This document shows positions 37,023-46,586 of a DNA stretch of 64,000 nt, in pieces (within the stretch, counting starts at the first letter, position 1; the number at the start of each line of letters is the position of its first letter). The notes below the pieces were generated by a model. That model searched no databases, was not told where the DNA came from, and saw only the letters and a list, made by a program, of their open reading frames with translations. The DNA is from an uncultured Jannaschia sp. (lineage in GTDB: Bacteria; Pseudomonadota; Alphaproteobacteria; Rhodobacterales; Rhodobacteraceae): positions 61,377-125,376 of the forward strand of contig NZ_CANLTR010000010.1 in assembly GCF_947494055.1 (NCBI RefSeq), written 5' to 3'. The translations under genes were made by a program, and so were the position numbers.

Positions 37023-37922
37023 TCATGTCCAATGCCTATCGACCCGGCGCTGCATCTCGTCCCGCATGAAGCGCGAGCTTTCCTCGGCACGCTCCTCCCA
37101 GGCGAAGACACAAGCGGTCATGATGCCGTCGAATCCGACCTCGGCCAGCGTGCCGAAGAAGTCGTCCCACGGCACCTCGCCCTGTCCGATGTCGAGGTGC
37201 TGGTGGACCCGCGCGGCCGAACCCGGCGGGTTGATGATATATCGCAGGCCCGACGAGGCCTTGTGGTTGAAGGTGTCGGCGACGTGGACGTGGGCGAGGA
37301 CGTCGGCGCATTCGCGGATCATCGCCGGGATGTCGTCGCCGAAGTAGAAGGTGTGGGGCGCGCAGTAGAGGAACTTCACCCGCTCGCTGTTCACCGTGCG
37401 GATCAGGTCGACGGAGGGTTGCAGCGTCTCGACCCAGTCCTCGGGATGCGGCTCGATATGGAGGTTGACGCCTTCGCGTTCGAGGATCGGCACGAGTTCG
37501 TCCATCGACCGCCACCAGGCGTCCTCGCAGGCCTCGATCATGCTGCCGGTGTGGCAGCAATAGCAGGTGCCCTTGTCGGGATGCGGGCCCCGCCCGAACT
37601 CGGAGTTCATCGTGTCGACGCCCATCTCGACGGCGATCTCGATGGCGCGCTTCCAGTGCCGGACGGCGGCCTGGCGCTCGGCCTCGTCGTTTGAGGCCCA
37701 GCGATACATCGGCAGAAGCGACGCGATGCCGACATTGGCGTCGGAGAGGGCCTTCCTGAAGCGCTTGATCCGGTCGGGAAAGACGCGCGGGGCCTTGAAC
37801 CATTCCAGGAAGTCGGCGCGGGGGGAGAGCTCGATCCACTCGTAGCCCATCCGGGCCGCGAGGTCGGGCAGCTCCTCGAGTGACAGGTGCCGGTGCATGA
37901 AGGGGTCGAGGGCGATCTTCAT
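37023..37922 (-). CDS. iolH: inositol catabolism protein IolH (TIM-barrel)
   Basis: 299 residues. Sugar phosphate isomerase/epimerase fold with the IolH-type features HRHLSLEELPDLAARMGYEW, ELSPRADFL, LLPMYRW and EPHPEDWVET. The precise reaction of IolH is not established. It lies between the second binding protein gene and iolG with 28-nt gaps on both sides. Confidence 0.85.
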   Translation of the reverse strand: MKIALDPFMHRHLSLEELPDLAARMGYEWIELSPRADFLEWFKAPRVFPDRIKRFRKALSDANVGIASLLPMYRWASNDEAERQAAVRHWKRAIEIAVEMGVDTMNSEFGRGPHPDKGTCYCCHTGSMIEACEDAWWRSMDELVPILEREGVNLHIEPHPEDWVETLQPSVDLIRTVNSERVKFLYCAPHTFYFGDDIPAMIRECADVLAHVHVADTFNHKASSGLRYIINPPGSAARVHQHLDIGQGEVPWDDFFGTLAEVGFDGIMTACVFAWEERAEESSRFMRDEMQRRVDRHWT

Positions 37923-37950
37923 TCGTTTTCTCCCAAGGCGCCGCGCGCCC

Positions 37951-38880
37951 TCAGTTCAGGTAATCCTGGATGTTGTCGGGTGTGACGGGCTCGAACGGGA
38001 TCCAGATCCGGCGCTCGGGGCTCTCGCCGTTCGCCATCCGCATGGCCGTCTCCAGCGCGACCTCGCCCTGACGCGTCGCGTTCTGGTAGACTGTGACGTC
38101 CAGTTCGCCCGCCTGCATGGCCAGAAGCCCGTCCGGCGTAGCGTCGATGCCGGCGACGACGACGTCCTCCATGTCGAAGCCGGCCGCTTTCATCGCCTGG
38201 ATCGCGCCGACCGCCATCTCGTCGTTGTTGGCGATGACCGCGTCGAAGGCGACGCCACGGGTCAGCCAGTTCGTCATCAGGTCCTGCGCCTCGACGCGGG
38301 ACCAATTCGCACTCTGCTCCTCGACCACTTCGATGCCCGCACATTCGGGCCGGCCCAGCACGTCGTGGATGTCCTCGGTCCGCGTCAGCGCGGCGTGGTT
38401 CTCCAGCGGCCCCATCATCACGACCGCGATGCCCTCGCCGCCCAGCATCTCGCAGACCTGCTCGGTCTGCATGGTGCCGGAATCAATCTCGTTCGAGCCG
38501 ACGAACGACGCGCCTTCGGGCAGGGCATCGATGTCGGCGGGCGGGTGGTTGACGTAGACGAGCGGGATTCCTGCCGCCGTCACCGCCTGCGTGATCGCCA
38601 TCGTGGAGTCCCCGTCCACGGGGTTGACGATGATCGCGTCGACGCCGTTGGCGATGAAGTTCTGCACCTGGCTCAGCTGCTGGGCGACGTCGAGCTCGGC
38701 ATCCTCCACGGCGAGCGAGACGTCCTCCTGTCGCGCCGCCTCCGCTCGGATCCCGCCGAGCAGGATCGTCAGGAACGGGTTGTCGAACGCCGTCATCGTG
38801 ACGCCGACCTGCGTGTCGGCATGCGCCGGTGCGACGAGGGCGGTGCCGAACGCCAGGGCCGCCAGAATGCGTGTGGTCAT
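37951..38880 (-). CDS. second inositol-type sugar-binding protein
   Basis: 309 residues with a signal peptide (about 21 residues, APAHAD). Type-1 periplasmic fold: TMTAFDNPFLTILLGG, NGVDAIIVNPVD, MTNWLTRGVAFDAVIANNDE. It is clearly paralogous to the binding protein at 46587-47531 but sits between iolE and iolH without its own permease or ATPase. It overlaps iolE as ATGA. It may feed the same membrane complex with a different ligand. Confidence 0.88.
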   Translation of the reverse strand: MTTRILAALAFGTALVAPAHADTQVGVTMTAFDNPFLTILLGGIRAEAARQEDVSLAVEDAELDVAQQLSQVQNFIANGVDAIIVNPVDGDSTMAITQAVTAAGIPLVYVNHPPADIDALPEGASFVGSNEIDSGTMQTEQVCEMLGGEGIAVVMMGPLENHAALTRTEDIHDVLGRPECAGIEVVEEQSANWSRVEAQDLMTNWLTRGVAFDAVIANNDEMAVGAIQAMKAAGFDMEDVVVAGIDATPDGLLAMQAGELDVTVYQNATRQGEVALETAMRMANGESPERRIWIPFEPVTPDNIQDYLN

Positions 38881-39788
38881 GCTGCTTCTCCGGTCTTTCC
38901 GAGCCCGACGTCGCGGGCAATCTCCCTGAGCGTTCGGAGGCCGAGGCTCTGGTATTCGAACGGGTCGCGGACGGCCGAATCCTGCTCCGCCTCGATGACC
39001 ACCCAGCCGGAATAGCCGTGCTCGGCGGCGACCCTCAGGACCGGCGCGAAGTCGACCGCACCCTCTGCGTCGCCCGGCACGGTGAAGGCGCCGCGGCGGA
39101 CGCCTTCGAGGAAGGACAGCTCCTGCTCTCGAACCTCGCGTGCGATCCCGGGACGGACGTTCTTGCAGTGGATGTGGGTCACGCGGTCCATGTATCTTCG
39201 CGCGATCGCCTCTGGGTCGGCGTCACCGAACCAGGCATGGCCAGTGTCGAGCAGCAGGCGCGTGTGCGGGCCCGCCATCTCCATGAAGCGGTCGATGTCC
39301 GAGGCGCTTTCGATGATCGTGCCCATGTGATGGTGGTAGCCCATCGTCACGCCCAATTCGGCCGCGTAGGCCGACAGCTCTTCGTAGCCTTGCGAGAAGC
39401 GGTCCCACTCGGCATCCGACATGATCGGCCGGTCGTTCACCGCCACGTCGTCGCTGCCGTGCACGGTGTTGGAGCACTCGCAGGCGTTGATGTGATCGCC
39501 GCCGGCAGCCCTGAGGAAGTCGGTGAAGGTCTTGAGCGCCCGCTTCTCGGTCTCGATGTCGTTCGTCAGGATGTTCGTCGAGTGCCAGGCGCCGACGAAG
39601 CCGAGGCCGTACTCGCCGAGCTTGGCCTTCAGCGCGGCGCCGTCGTCGGGCATCTTGTGGCCCTTCTCGATGCCGTCGAAGCCGATCCTCTGGCAGTCGC
39701 CCAGGCAATCCTCGAGGCTCAGGTGGTCGCCGATCGACCAGTCGTCGTCGTTCGACCAGGCGATGGGGTTGGTTCCGTAGCGGATCAT
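38877..39788 (-). CDS. iolE: inosose dehydratase
   Basis: 303 residues, TIM barrel. IolE features include GTNPIAWSNDDDW, GFDGIEKGHKMP, YHHHMGTIIES, LLLDTGHAWFG and HCKNVRP, with metal ligands among the His, Asp and Glu residues. It dehydrates scyllo-inosose to a cyclohexanedione. Overlaps iolD as ATGA and the next gene as ATGA. Confidence 0.95.
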   Translation of the reverse strand: MIRYGTNPIAWSNDDDWSIGDHLSLEDCLGDCQRIGFDGIEKGHKMPDDGAALKAKLGEYGLGFVGAWHSTNILTNDIETEKRALKTFTDFLRAAGGDHINACECSNTVHGSDDVAVNDRPIMSDAEWDRFSQGYEELSAYAAELGVTMGYHHHMGTIIESASDIDRFMEMAGPHTRLLLDTGHAWFGDADPEAIARRYMDRVTHIHCKNVRPGIAREVREQELSFLEGVRRGAFTVPGDAEGAVDFAPVLRVAAEHGYSGWVVIEAEQDSAVRDPFEYQSLGLRTLREIARDVGLGKTGEAA

Positions 39789-41617
39789 ACGGGCTGTCTT
39801 TCCTTGACGTGCTGGTCGTAGCCTTTTCGGGCCTCGGTGACTTCGGCGCGGTCGGACACTTCGGGGACGGCGACGTCCCACCAGAAGCCGCCGACCTCGC
39901 GCGGCGGGTAGGGGGTGGTGTCGATCACGACGACGTAGGGAACGGTCTTGTCCTGGCGGGCCTCGAGGGCGTCTTCGAGTTCGGCGATCGAGCCGACCTT
40001 GACCGCCTCCGCGCCCATCGACTGCGCATGGGCGACGAAGTCGATCCAGGTGTCGTTGACGTGGTGGCTGTGCGCGATGAGGTTGTTGAACTCCGCCCCG
40101 CCGGCGCCCATCTGCAGCCGGTTGATGCAGCCGTAGCCGCGGTTGTCGGTCAGCACGATGGTGTAGGGGATGGCCATCATCGCAGCCGTCGCCAGCTCCG
40201 AGTTCAGCATCATGTACGAGCCGTCCCCGACCATGACGATCACGTCGCGTCCGGGCTCGGCCATCTTGATGCCCATGCCGCCCGCGACCTCGTAGCCCAT
40301 GCAGGAATAGCCGTATTCCATGTGGTAGGAGCCGGGGCGCCCGGCCTTCCAAAGCTTCTGCAGCTCGCCCGGCATGGTGCCGGCGGCGCACATCACCACG
40401 GTGTCCTCGGTCGCCTGCCGCTGCACCGCGCCGATGACCTGCTGGTCGGAGGGCTTCTCGTTCGTGTCGTTCGGCGCGGCGGTCACGTCGTCGAGGTCGG
40501 CGAGCCAGTCGGCCCACGCTTTCTGCGACGGACCGTCGGCGCGGTGATCGCCGAGCCGCTCGGTCAGCGCCGCGAGCGCCACGTCGGCGTCGCCGACAAC
40601 CGGCAGAGCACCGCGCTTGACGCTATCGTAAGGCGCGATGTTGATCGCGGCGAAGCGCACGTCCGGGTTGCGGAAGAGGCCCCACGAGCCGGTCGTGAAG
40701 TCCTGGAACCGGGTTCCGACCCCGATCACGAGATCCGTTTCGTCGGCATAGGCGTTGGCGGCGGACGATCCCGTGACGCCAAGCCCGCCGAGGTTGAGCG
40801 GATGGTCCCACGGCAGCGCCGACTTCCCGGCCTGGGTTTCGCCGACGGGCAGGTTGTGCTGCTCGACGAAGGTGCGGAACGTCTCGGTCGCGAAGGCGTA
40901 GTGCACACCGCCTCCGGCGATGACGAGCGGACGTCCAGCGGCCCGGATCGCCTGCGCCACCGCCTCCACCTCGCGCGAATCGGGCGCGGGGCGGCGGCGG
41001 TGCCACGTGCGCGGCTCGAAGAAGTCAGCGGGATAATCGTAGGCCTCCGCCTGGACGTCCTGGCAGAAGGCGAGCGTCACCGGGCCGCAATCGAGCGGGT
41101 CGGTCATCGTCGCGAAGGCGCGGGGCAGGGCGGTCAGCAGGTGTTCGGGCCGCATGATCCGGTCGAAGTAGCGGCTGATCGGGCGGAAGGCGTCGTTGGC
41201 GCTGACGGTGCCGTCGTTCCAGTCCTCGACCTGCTGCAGCACCGGGTCGGGGCCGCGATTGGCGAAGACGTCGCCCGGGATGAACAGCACCGGCAGGCGG
41301 TTGACATGGGCGAGCGCGCAGGCCGTCACCATGTTGGTGGCGCCCGGTCCGATCGACGAGGTGACCGCCATCGCCCGGCGGCGGCGAAGCTGCTTGGCAT
41401 AGGCGATGGCGGCGTGGGCCATGCCCTGCTCGTTGTGGCCGCGCCAGGTCTGGAACCGCTCCCGCTCGGCATGCAGTGCCTCGCCGAGGCCGGCGACGTT
41501 GCCGTGGCCGAAGATCGCCCAGCAGCCGGCGAGGAAGGGCTCCCCGTCCTCGTTCATCTGGCGGCTCAGATAGCGCACCATCGCCTGCGCGGCCGTCAGT
41601 CGGATCGTCTCGGTCAT
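39785..41617 (-). CDS. iolD: trihydroxycyclohexane-1,2-dione acylhydrolase
   Basis: 610 residues, a ThDP-dependent enzyme. N-terminal pyrimidine-binding domain with GHNEQGMAHAAIAYAK (the conserved Glu), central domain, and C-terminal pyrophosphate domain with MVGDGSYMMLNSEL (GDG...N metal motif). It opens the inositol-derived ring to give 5-deoxy-glucuronate. ATGA overlaps on both sides with iolC and iolE show tight coupling. Confidence 0.95.
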   Translation of the reverse strand: MTETIRLTAAQAMVRYLSRQMNEDGEPFLAGCWAIFGHGNVAGLGEALHAERERFQTWRGHNEQGMAHAAIAYAKQLRRRRAMAVTSSIGPGATNMVTACALAHVNRLPVLFIPGDVFANRGPDPVLQQVEDWNDGTVSANDAFRPISRYFDRIMRPEHLLTALPRAFATMTDPLDCGPVTLAFCQDVQAEAYDYPADFFEPRTWHRRRPAPDSREVEAVAQAIRAAGRPLVIAGGGVHYAFATETFRTFVEQHNLPVGETQAGKSALPWDHPLNLGGLGVTGSSAANAYADETDLVIGVGTRFQDFTTGSWGLFRNPDVRFAAINIAPYDSVKRGALPVVGDADVALAALTERLGDHRADGPSQKAWADWLADLDDVTAAPNDTNEKPSDQQVIGAVQRQATEDTVVMCAAGTMPGELQKLWKAGRPGSYHMEYGYSCMGYEVAGGMGIKMAEPGRDVIVMVGDGSYMMLNSELATAAMMAIPYTIVLTDNRGYGCINRLQMGAGGAEFNNLIAHSHHVNDTWIDFVAHAQSMGAEAVKVGSIAELEDALEARQDKTVPYVVVIDTTPYPPREVGGFWWDVAVPEVSDRAEVTEARKGYDQHVKERQPV

Positions 41618-43524
41618 GCTGCCTGCTCTCTCTCGGCGCGCGCGCGGTTCCAGGTCTCGGCGAGACTTCTGAATTTGTCCGCCATGTCCGCGATCGCCAC
41701 TTCGTCGTCGATCTCGCCCGCCATCCAGCGCCGCGCGGCGTCGCCGAAGATCGTCCGCCCGACGGCGAAGCCCCGCACGAGGTCGTGGCGCGCGGCGCGG
41801 GCGAAGCTCGCCTGCAACTCGTGCGGTGCGGCGTCGAGGCCGAGGACGACCACGCCGCGCGTATGCGGGTCGTTCCGTATGATCGCCGCGCAGGCCTTGG
41901 ACCAGGCGGCGTCGCTGCGGAACGGCTCGAGCTTCCACCAGTCGGGAAATATGCCGGAGTCGTAGACACGCTGGATGATGCGTGCCGTCGTATTGTCGTC
42001 GACCGCGCCCACCTTGGACGGGATCACCTCGAGCAGGAACTCCAGACGGTTGCGCCGCGCGGCCGCGAAAAGGCGTGTGACGGTGGCGATCTGGTCGTCC
42101 CAGGTCGCGGCGTCGTCGTCGGGGTGGCAGAAGCACAGGCACTTGACGACCTGGTCGGCCGGCCACTCGGCGAGGCCGCCGAGGTCGGGGCCAAGCTCGG
42201 GCTCGAGCGCGAGGGGCCGGGAGCCGGGCCGCTCGACAGGTCGGCCGATCCACAGGCCGGTGCCGGCGGCACGGTAAAGCGCCGCGCGGCCGAGGCGGCC
42301 GTCGCACAGGATGCCGTATCCGGGCCGCCCGTCGGCGACGCGGAGTGCGGCCTCCAGGCAAAGCGCCTTGAAGGCGCCGATCTTCTCCGGCGTCGCGCCC
42401 GGCATCTCCTCCATCTGCGCGCGATGGTCGAAGGCGAAGACCCGCATCTCGGGCCAGTCGCCGGACCGGTTGGTGGCCCAGTGGACCTGCTCCAGGTCGG
42501 CGTCGTTGCGCAGGTCGGGGCGGACGATGCCGCGGTCGAGGAAGAACCCAAGCTCCGTCCACGAAGGGTAGGCGGGCGTGCAGCCGTGTCGGGAAACGGC
42601 GAAGGCGCCGCAGGCATTGGCGTATTTCAGCGCGGTCGGCCAGTCCTCGTCGTCGAGCCAGCCCTTCAGCAGGCCCGACATGAACCCGTCGCCGGCGCCG
42701 AGGACGTTGAACACCTCGATCGGGAAGCCGGGGCCGGTCTCGCCCGCGTCGAGGCTGTCGGGGATCTGCCCGGTAAAGGCGACCGCGCCGGCCGCGCCGC
42801 GCTTGCAGACGAGCGTGGCGTCCGAGACCTCGCGCACCACGCGGAGGGCGGCGATCGTGTCAGTGGTGCCGCCGGCGATGTGGAACTCCTCCTCGGTGCC
42901 GACGATCAGGTCGAAGAGGTCGAGCGTCGATTGCAGCTTGGCGGTGACCGTGTCGGACGCGACGAACCGGCTCTCGCCCTCGCCGTGACCGGCGACGCCC
43001 CAGAGGTTCGGGCGGTAGTCGATGTCGAGCGCCGTCCGCGCGCCGTTCTCGCGGGCGAGGCGGAGGGCCTTCAGTACCGCCGCTTCGGTGCGGGGGTTGC
43101 TGAGATGGGTGCCGGTGGCGACGACGGCGCGGGCCTCGGCGATGAAGCCGGGATCGATGTCGTCCTCGGTCAGGCCCATGTCCGCGCAATCCTCGCGGTA
43201 GAAGATCAGCGGAAATTGCGCCTCGTCGCGGATCCCGAGGAGGACGAGCGCGGTCAGCCGGTCGGGATCGGTCTTGACGCCGCGCGTGTCGACGCCCTCG
43301 CGGGCAAGCTGCTCGGTGATGAAGCGGCCCATATGCTCGTCGCCGACGCCGGTGATGACGGCGGATTTCAGACCCAGCCGCGCGGTGCCGCAGGCGATGT
43401 TGGTGGGCGAGCCGCCGATATATTTCTCGAACGAGCGCATGTCCTCCAGCCGCCCGCCGATCTGCGCGCCGTAGAGGTCGACCGACGAGCGGCCGATCGT
43501 GATCAGGTCAAGCGGCTTCGTCAT
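41614..43524 (-). CDS. iolC: 5-dehydro-2-deoxygluconokinase with C-terminal DUF2090
   Basis: 636 residues. Residues 1-330 are a PfkB-type kinase: ITIGRSSVDLYGAQIGG, YIGGSPTNIACG and the catalytic FNVLGAGDGFMSG. The rest (about 340-630) is a DUF2090 aldolase-like domain with FDHRAQMEEM and KCLCFCHPDDD. The fusion is common in proteobacterial IolC. It phosphorylates 5-dehydro-2-deoxygluconate; the second domain may be the following aldolase step (an IolJ gene is absent here). The start lies 17 bases inside the end of the upstream dehydrogenase gene. Confidence 0.93.
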   Translation of the reverse strand: MTKPLDLITIGRSSVDLYGAQIGGRLEDMRSFEKYIGGSPTNIACGTARLGLKSAVITGVGDEHMGRFITEQLAREGVDTRGVKTDPDRLTALVLLGIRDEAQFPLIFYREDCADMGLTEDDIDPGFIAEARAVVATGTHLSNPRTEAAVLKALRLARENGARTALDIDYRPNLWGVAGHGEGESRFVASDTVTAKLQSTLDLFDLIVGTEEEFHIAGGTTDTIAALRVVREVSDATLVCKRGAAGAVAFTGQIPDSLDAGETGPGFPIEVFNVLGAGDGFMSGLLKGWLDDEDWPTALKYANACGAFAVSRHGCTPAYPSWTELGFFLDRGIVRPDLRNDADLEQVHWATNRSGDWPEMRVFAFDHRAQMEEMPGATPEKIGAFKALCLEAALRVADGRPGYGILCDGRLGRAALYRAAGTGLWIGRPVERPGSRPLALEPELGPDLGGLAEWPADQVVKCLCFCHPDDDAATWDDQIATVTRLFAAARRNRLEFLLEVIPSKVGAVDDNTTARIIQRVYDSGIFPDWWKLEPFRSDAAWSKACAAIIRNDPHTRGVVVLGLDAAPHELQASFARAARHDLVRGFAVGRTIFGDAARRWMAGEIDDEVAIADMADKFRSLAETWNRARAEREQAA

Positions 43525-44524
43525 GACGCACCTCCGATACCTGGATCGCGCGCCCGTCGCGGGCCGAGCGCAGGGCCGCCTCGGCGAGGACGAGGGCCAT
43601 GAGACCGTCGTGGCCGGTGGTCGGGGGCGTGCCGCCGGTCTGCACTGCCCGGACGAAGGCGGCGATCTCGGCGGCATAGGCGGCCGTGTAGCGCGTCATG
43701 AAGAAGTCGAGCAGGGGTGGGCGAGTGAAGCCGACGGCCTTGGCCAGCACCGTGCGCGATTCATGGACGTTCCCGGCCGAGATCGAGCCCTCCGATCCCA
43801 GAACCTCGATCCGCTGGTCGTAGCCGTAGGTGGCGCGGCGCGAGTTCGTGATGGTGCATTGCCGGCCGCTCCCCGTGGACAGGATGACGTTGACGCTGTC
43901 GTAATCACCGCGCCGCCCGATCTCGGGGTCGACGAGGACGGAGGCGGCGGCCTGCACCGTCTCGACCTCCTCGCCGAGGAGCCAGCGGGCGACGTCGAAA
44001 TCGTGGATCGTCATGTCTTTGAAGATGCCGCCCGACCGCTCGATGTAGTCGTAGGGTGGCGGACCCGGATCGCGCGAGGTCAGCGTCACCATTTCGACCG
44101 TGCCGACCTGCCCGTCGTCGATCGCCGCCTTCAGCGCCAGGAAATCGGGGTCGAAGCGGCGGTTGAAGCCGACCATCAGCGTCGCACGCGTCTCCTCGAC
44201 TACCGCGAGGCACGCGCGCACCCGCGCCACCGACAGGTCGACCGGCTTCTCGCAGAAGATCGCCTTGCCGGCGCGGGCGAAGCGCTCGATCAGGTCGGCA
44301 TGGGTGTCGGTGGGCGTGCAGATGATCACGGCGTCGATATCCGTCGCGCCCTCGATCTCGTCGATGGTGCGGATGTCCGCGCCGTAGGTTCCGGCAAGCG
44401 CTTCGGCCGCCAACGCGACCGGGTCGGCGATTGCGGCAAGCCGTGCGCCGTCGGTGGTGGCGACCGCTTGCGCGTGGACCTTGCCGATGCGGCCGGCGCC
44501 GAGGATGGCGAAGCTCAGGGCCAT
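43508..44524 (-). CDS. iolG: inositol 2-dehydrogenase family protein
   Basis: 338 residues, Gfo/Idh/MocA fold. FAILGAGRIGKVHA Rossmann motif, IFCEKPVDLS, and MTIHDFDVARWLLGEE. It follows the ABC transporter genes and precedes iolC, the usual iolG place. The operon holds this gene, the iolG at 35990 and a more distant oxidoreductase at 33924; their isomer preferences cannot be told from the sequence. Confidence 0.9.
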   Translation of the reverse strand: MALSFAILGAGRIGKVHAQAVATTDGARLAAIADPVALAAEALAGTYGADIRTIDEIEGATDIDAVIICTPTDTHADLIERFARAGKAIFCEKPVDLSVARVRACLAVVEETRATLMVGFNRRFDPDFLALKAAIDDGQVGTVEMVTLTSRDPGPPPYDYIERSGGIFKDMTIHDFDVARWLLGEEVETVQAAASVLVDPEIGRRGDYDSVNVILSTGSGRQCTITNSRRATYGYDQRIEVLGSEGSISAGNVHESRTVLAKAVGFTRPPLLDFFMTRYTAAYAAEIAAFVRAVQTGGTPPTTGHDGLMALVLAEAALRSARDGRAIQVSEVRHDEAA

Positions 44525-44593
44525 GGCAGATTTCTCCCGTTGAGCGCTTCGGGGCGCTTTCGTGGTGGTTGTGAACGTCGACGCCTGCGCGTG

Positions 44594-45424
44594 TCAGGCG
44601 GCGTCGGCGTATTGATCCTGCGTCTTGGCGCCGGTGATGTAGGAGACGACGTCCTGCCCGTCCGTCTCCTCCTTGCGGAGGTTGGCGCAGACCCGGCCGC
44701 GGCGGAACACCACGATCCGGTCGCACAGGTCCATCACCTGCCGCATGTTGTGGCTGATGAGGATCAGCGGCTCGCCCTGCTCCTTCAGCGTGCGAATGAT
44801 GTTCTCGACCTGCGCCGTCTCCTGCACGCCGAGGGCGGCGGTCGGCTCGTCCATGATCGTGAGCTTGGAGTGGAAGGTCGCGGTGCGCGCGATCGCCACG
44901 CATTGCCGCTGACCACCCGACATGTGCTGGATGGTGTTCCGGATGTTGGGAATCTTGACGCCGGTCTTCTCGAGGCCCGCGAGGGTCGCCTCGCGCATCC
45001 CCTTGTAGTCGAGGATCGAGAACGGCCCGAGCTTGAAGAGTACCTTCTCCCGCCCGAGGAACAGGTTGTCCGGCACGTCGAGGTGATCGGCGAGGGCGAG
45101 GTTCTGGAACACCGTCTCGATCCCCGCCTCGCGCGCCTCCAGCGGTCCGTCGAACTCGACATAGCGCCCGTCGAACCAGACCTTGCCCCCGGTGCGCTGC
45201 TCGACCGCGGTGATCTGGCGGACGAAGGTGGACTTGCCCGCCCCGTTGTCGCCCATGATCGCCACGTGTTCGCCCTTGCGGATCTCGAAGCTGGCATCCT
45301 GCAGGGCGTGCACCCCGCCGTAATGCTTGGTCAGCCCCTCGGTCCGCAAGACCACGTCGCCGATGTCGCCGGATGGATGCGGCGCGTTGGCGCCGGAGAT
45401 GTCGGTCTGCATGTCGCTTGCCAT
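44594..45424 (-). CDS. inositol-type sugar ABC transporter ATP-binding protein
   Basis: 276 residues, one ABC domain, the FrcA/IatA-like single-domain form. Walker A MGDNGAGKST, signature MSGGQRQCVAIART, Walker B LTIMDEPTAALG and the H-loop LISHNM. A dimer would drive the permease encoded just upstream. The ATG at 45424 follows GGGAG. First 20 residues are a nonconserved leader. About 70 bp separate it from the dehydrogenase gene; a small hairpin near 44540-44555 there may weaken transcription. Confidence 0.9.
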   Translation of the reverse strand: MASDMQTDISGANAPHPSGDIGDVVLRTEGLTKHYGGVHALQDASFEIRKGEHVAIMGDNGAGKSTFVRQITAVEQRTGGKVWFDGRYVEFDGPLEAREAGIETVFQNLALADHLDVPDNLFLGREKVLFKLGPFSILDYKGMREATLAGLEKTGVKIPNIRNTIQHMSGGQRQCVAIARTATFHSKLTIMDEPTAALGVQETAQVENIIRTLKEQGEPLILISHNMRQVMDLCDRIVVFRRGRVCANLRKEETDGQDVVSYITGAKTQDQYADAA

Positions 45425-45435
45425 GATGCTCTCCC

Positions 45436-46509
45436 TCAAGCCTTGGCTGCTGCGCGGCGCTGCCGCCACTGGTCGAGGACCACGGCGCCGACGATGATCG
45501 CCCCCTTGACCATCTCCTGGTAGTAGGCGTCGAGACGCAGGAACGTGAACCCCGAGATGATGACGCCGAAGATCATCGCGCCGAGCACCGTGCCAGGGAT
45601 CGAGCCACGCCCGCCCTGGAGCGAGATGCCGCCGATTACCGCCATGGCGATGGCGTCGAGCTCGTACATCATTCCCATGCCGGCCTGCGCGGTCAGGTTC
45701 TTGGAACTGAGCACCAAGGCGGCGACGCCGGCGAGGAGGCCCGCGATCGTGTAGACCAGCACCTTGTGACGGGCGACCTTGATCCCCGACATCCGCGCCG
45801 CCGCCTCGTTCGAGCCGATCGCGTAGGTGTGCTTGCCGTAGACCGTATAGCGCAGGATCAGGTGGAACAGGATCGCCAGCACGACGAAGACGAAGACAGG
45901 CATCATCCCAGAGCCGATGGCGGCGTAGCTCTCGGTCGGGAAGGAGACGGGCTGGCCGGCCGTCCACCATTTCGCGACGCCGCGGGCCGAGACCATCATG
46001 CCCAGCGTGGCGATGAAGGGCGGGATGCCCGTATAGGCGATGAGCAGGCCGTTGATCAGTCCCGCGGCCATGCCGCAGGCGAGTGCCACGACCACCGGCA
46101 GGATCACCGGCAGGTCGACCCATCCGCTTCCGAAGACGGCGCGGGTGTTCTCCATCCCGTTGATCTCGCCCACCTGGGCGAAGCTCATGGCGATCATCGC
46201 CGTCGCGGCCACGATCGAGCCCGAGGAGAGGTCGATGCCGCCGGTGAGGATCACCTGCGTCACCCCGAGCGCGATGATCCCGATGATCGAGACCTGCAGG
46301 ATGATGATCTGCAATCGGGCGACGTTGAAGATGCCGTCGATGTTCTCGCGCGTGTTGAAGAGGAAGCTGTCGTTCATCAGGATGCGGCCCAGCACCTCGA
46401 AGACGACGACGATCAGGACGAGGGCAATCGCGACCCCGGCCTCGGGCGGCAGGTTCCGCTTCGACGCGTCGAAGGTCAGTCCGCCGATTCCATGTGTTGC
46501 CTCTGCCAT
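45436..46509 (-). CDS. inositol-type sugar ABC transporter permease
   Basis: 357 residues, RbsC/IatP-like with about ten membrane segments. Conserved loops GVTQVILTGGIDLSSGSIVA and AVIGGISLQGGRGSIPG. The ATG at 46509 follows GGGAGG. It forms the membrane channel for the binding proteins encoded at 46587 and probably 37951. Confidence 0.92.
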   Translation of the reverse strand: MAEATHGIGGLTFDASKRNLPPEAGVAIALVLIVVVFEVLGRILMNDSFLFNTRENIDGIFNVARLQIIILQVSIIGIIALGVTQVILTGGIDLSSGSIVAATAMIAMSFAQVGEINGMENTRAVFGSGWVDLPVILPVVVALACGMAAGLINGLLIAYTGIPPFIATLGMMVSARGVAKWWTAGQPVSFPTESYAAIGSGMMPVFVFVVLAILFHLILRYTVYGKHTYAIGSNEAAARMSGIKVARHKVLVYTIAGLLAGVAALVLSSKNLTAQAGMGMMYELDAIAMAVIGGISLQGGRGSIPGTVLGAMIFGVIISGFTFLRLDAYYQEMVKGAIIVGAVVLDQWRQRRAAAKA

Positions 46510-46586
46510 GCTGGAGCCTCCCATCTACGGCCAGGTCTTGGCGGAGGCGGCGCAACGCTGCGCCGCCCCGTTCGTCGAAGCGACGG

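Noticed and set aside
39809..41965. 718-codon plus-strand frame
   Set aside because: Shadow of iolD and iolC; composition dominated by Arg, Gly, Ala and Val with no domain.
44538..44556. AGCGC/GCGCT hairpin as a terminator after the inositol ATPase gene
   Set aside because: Short stem, no T tract, and the downstream iolG2 is expected in the same transcript.
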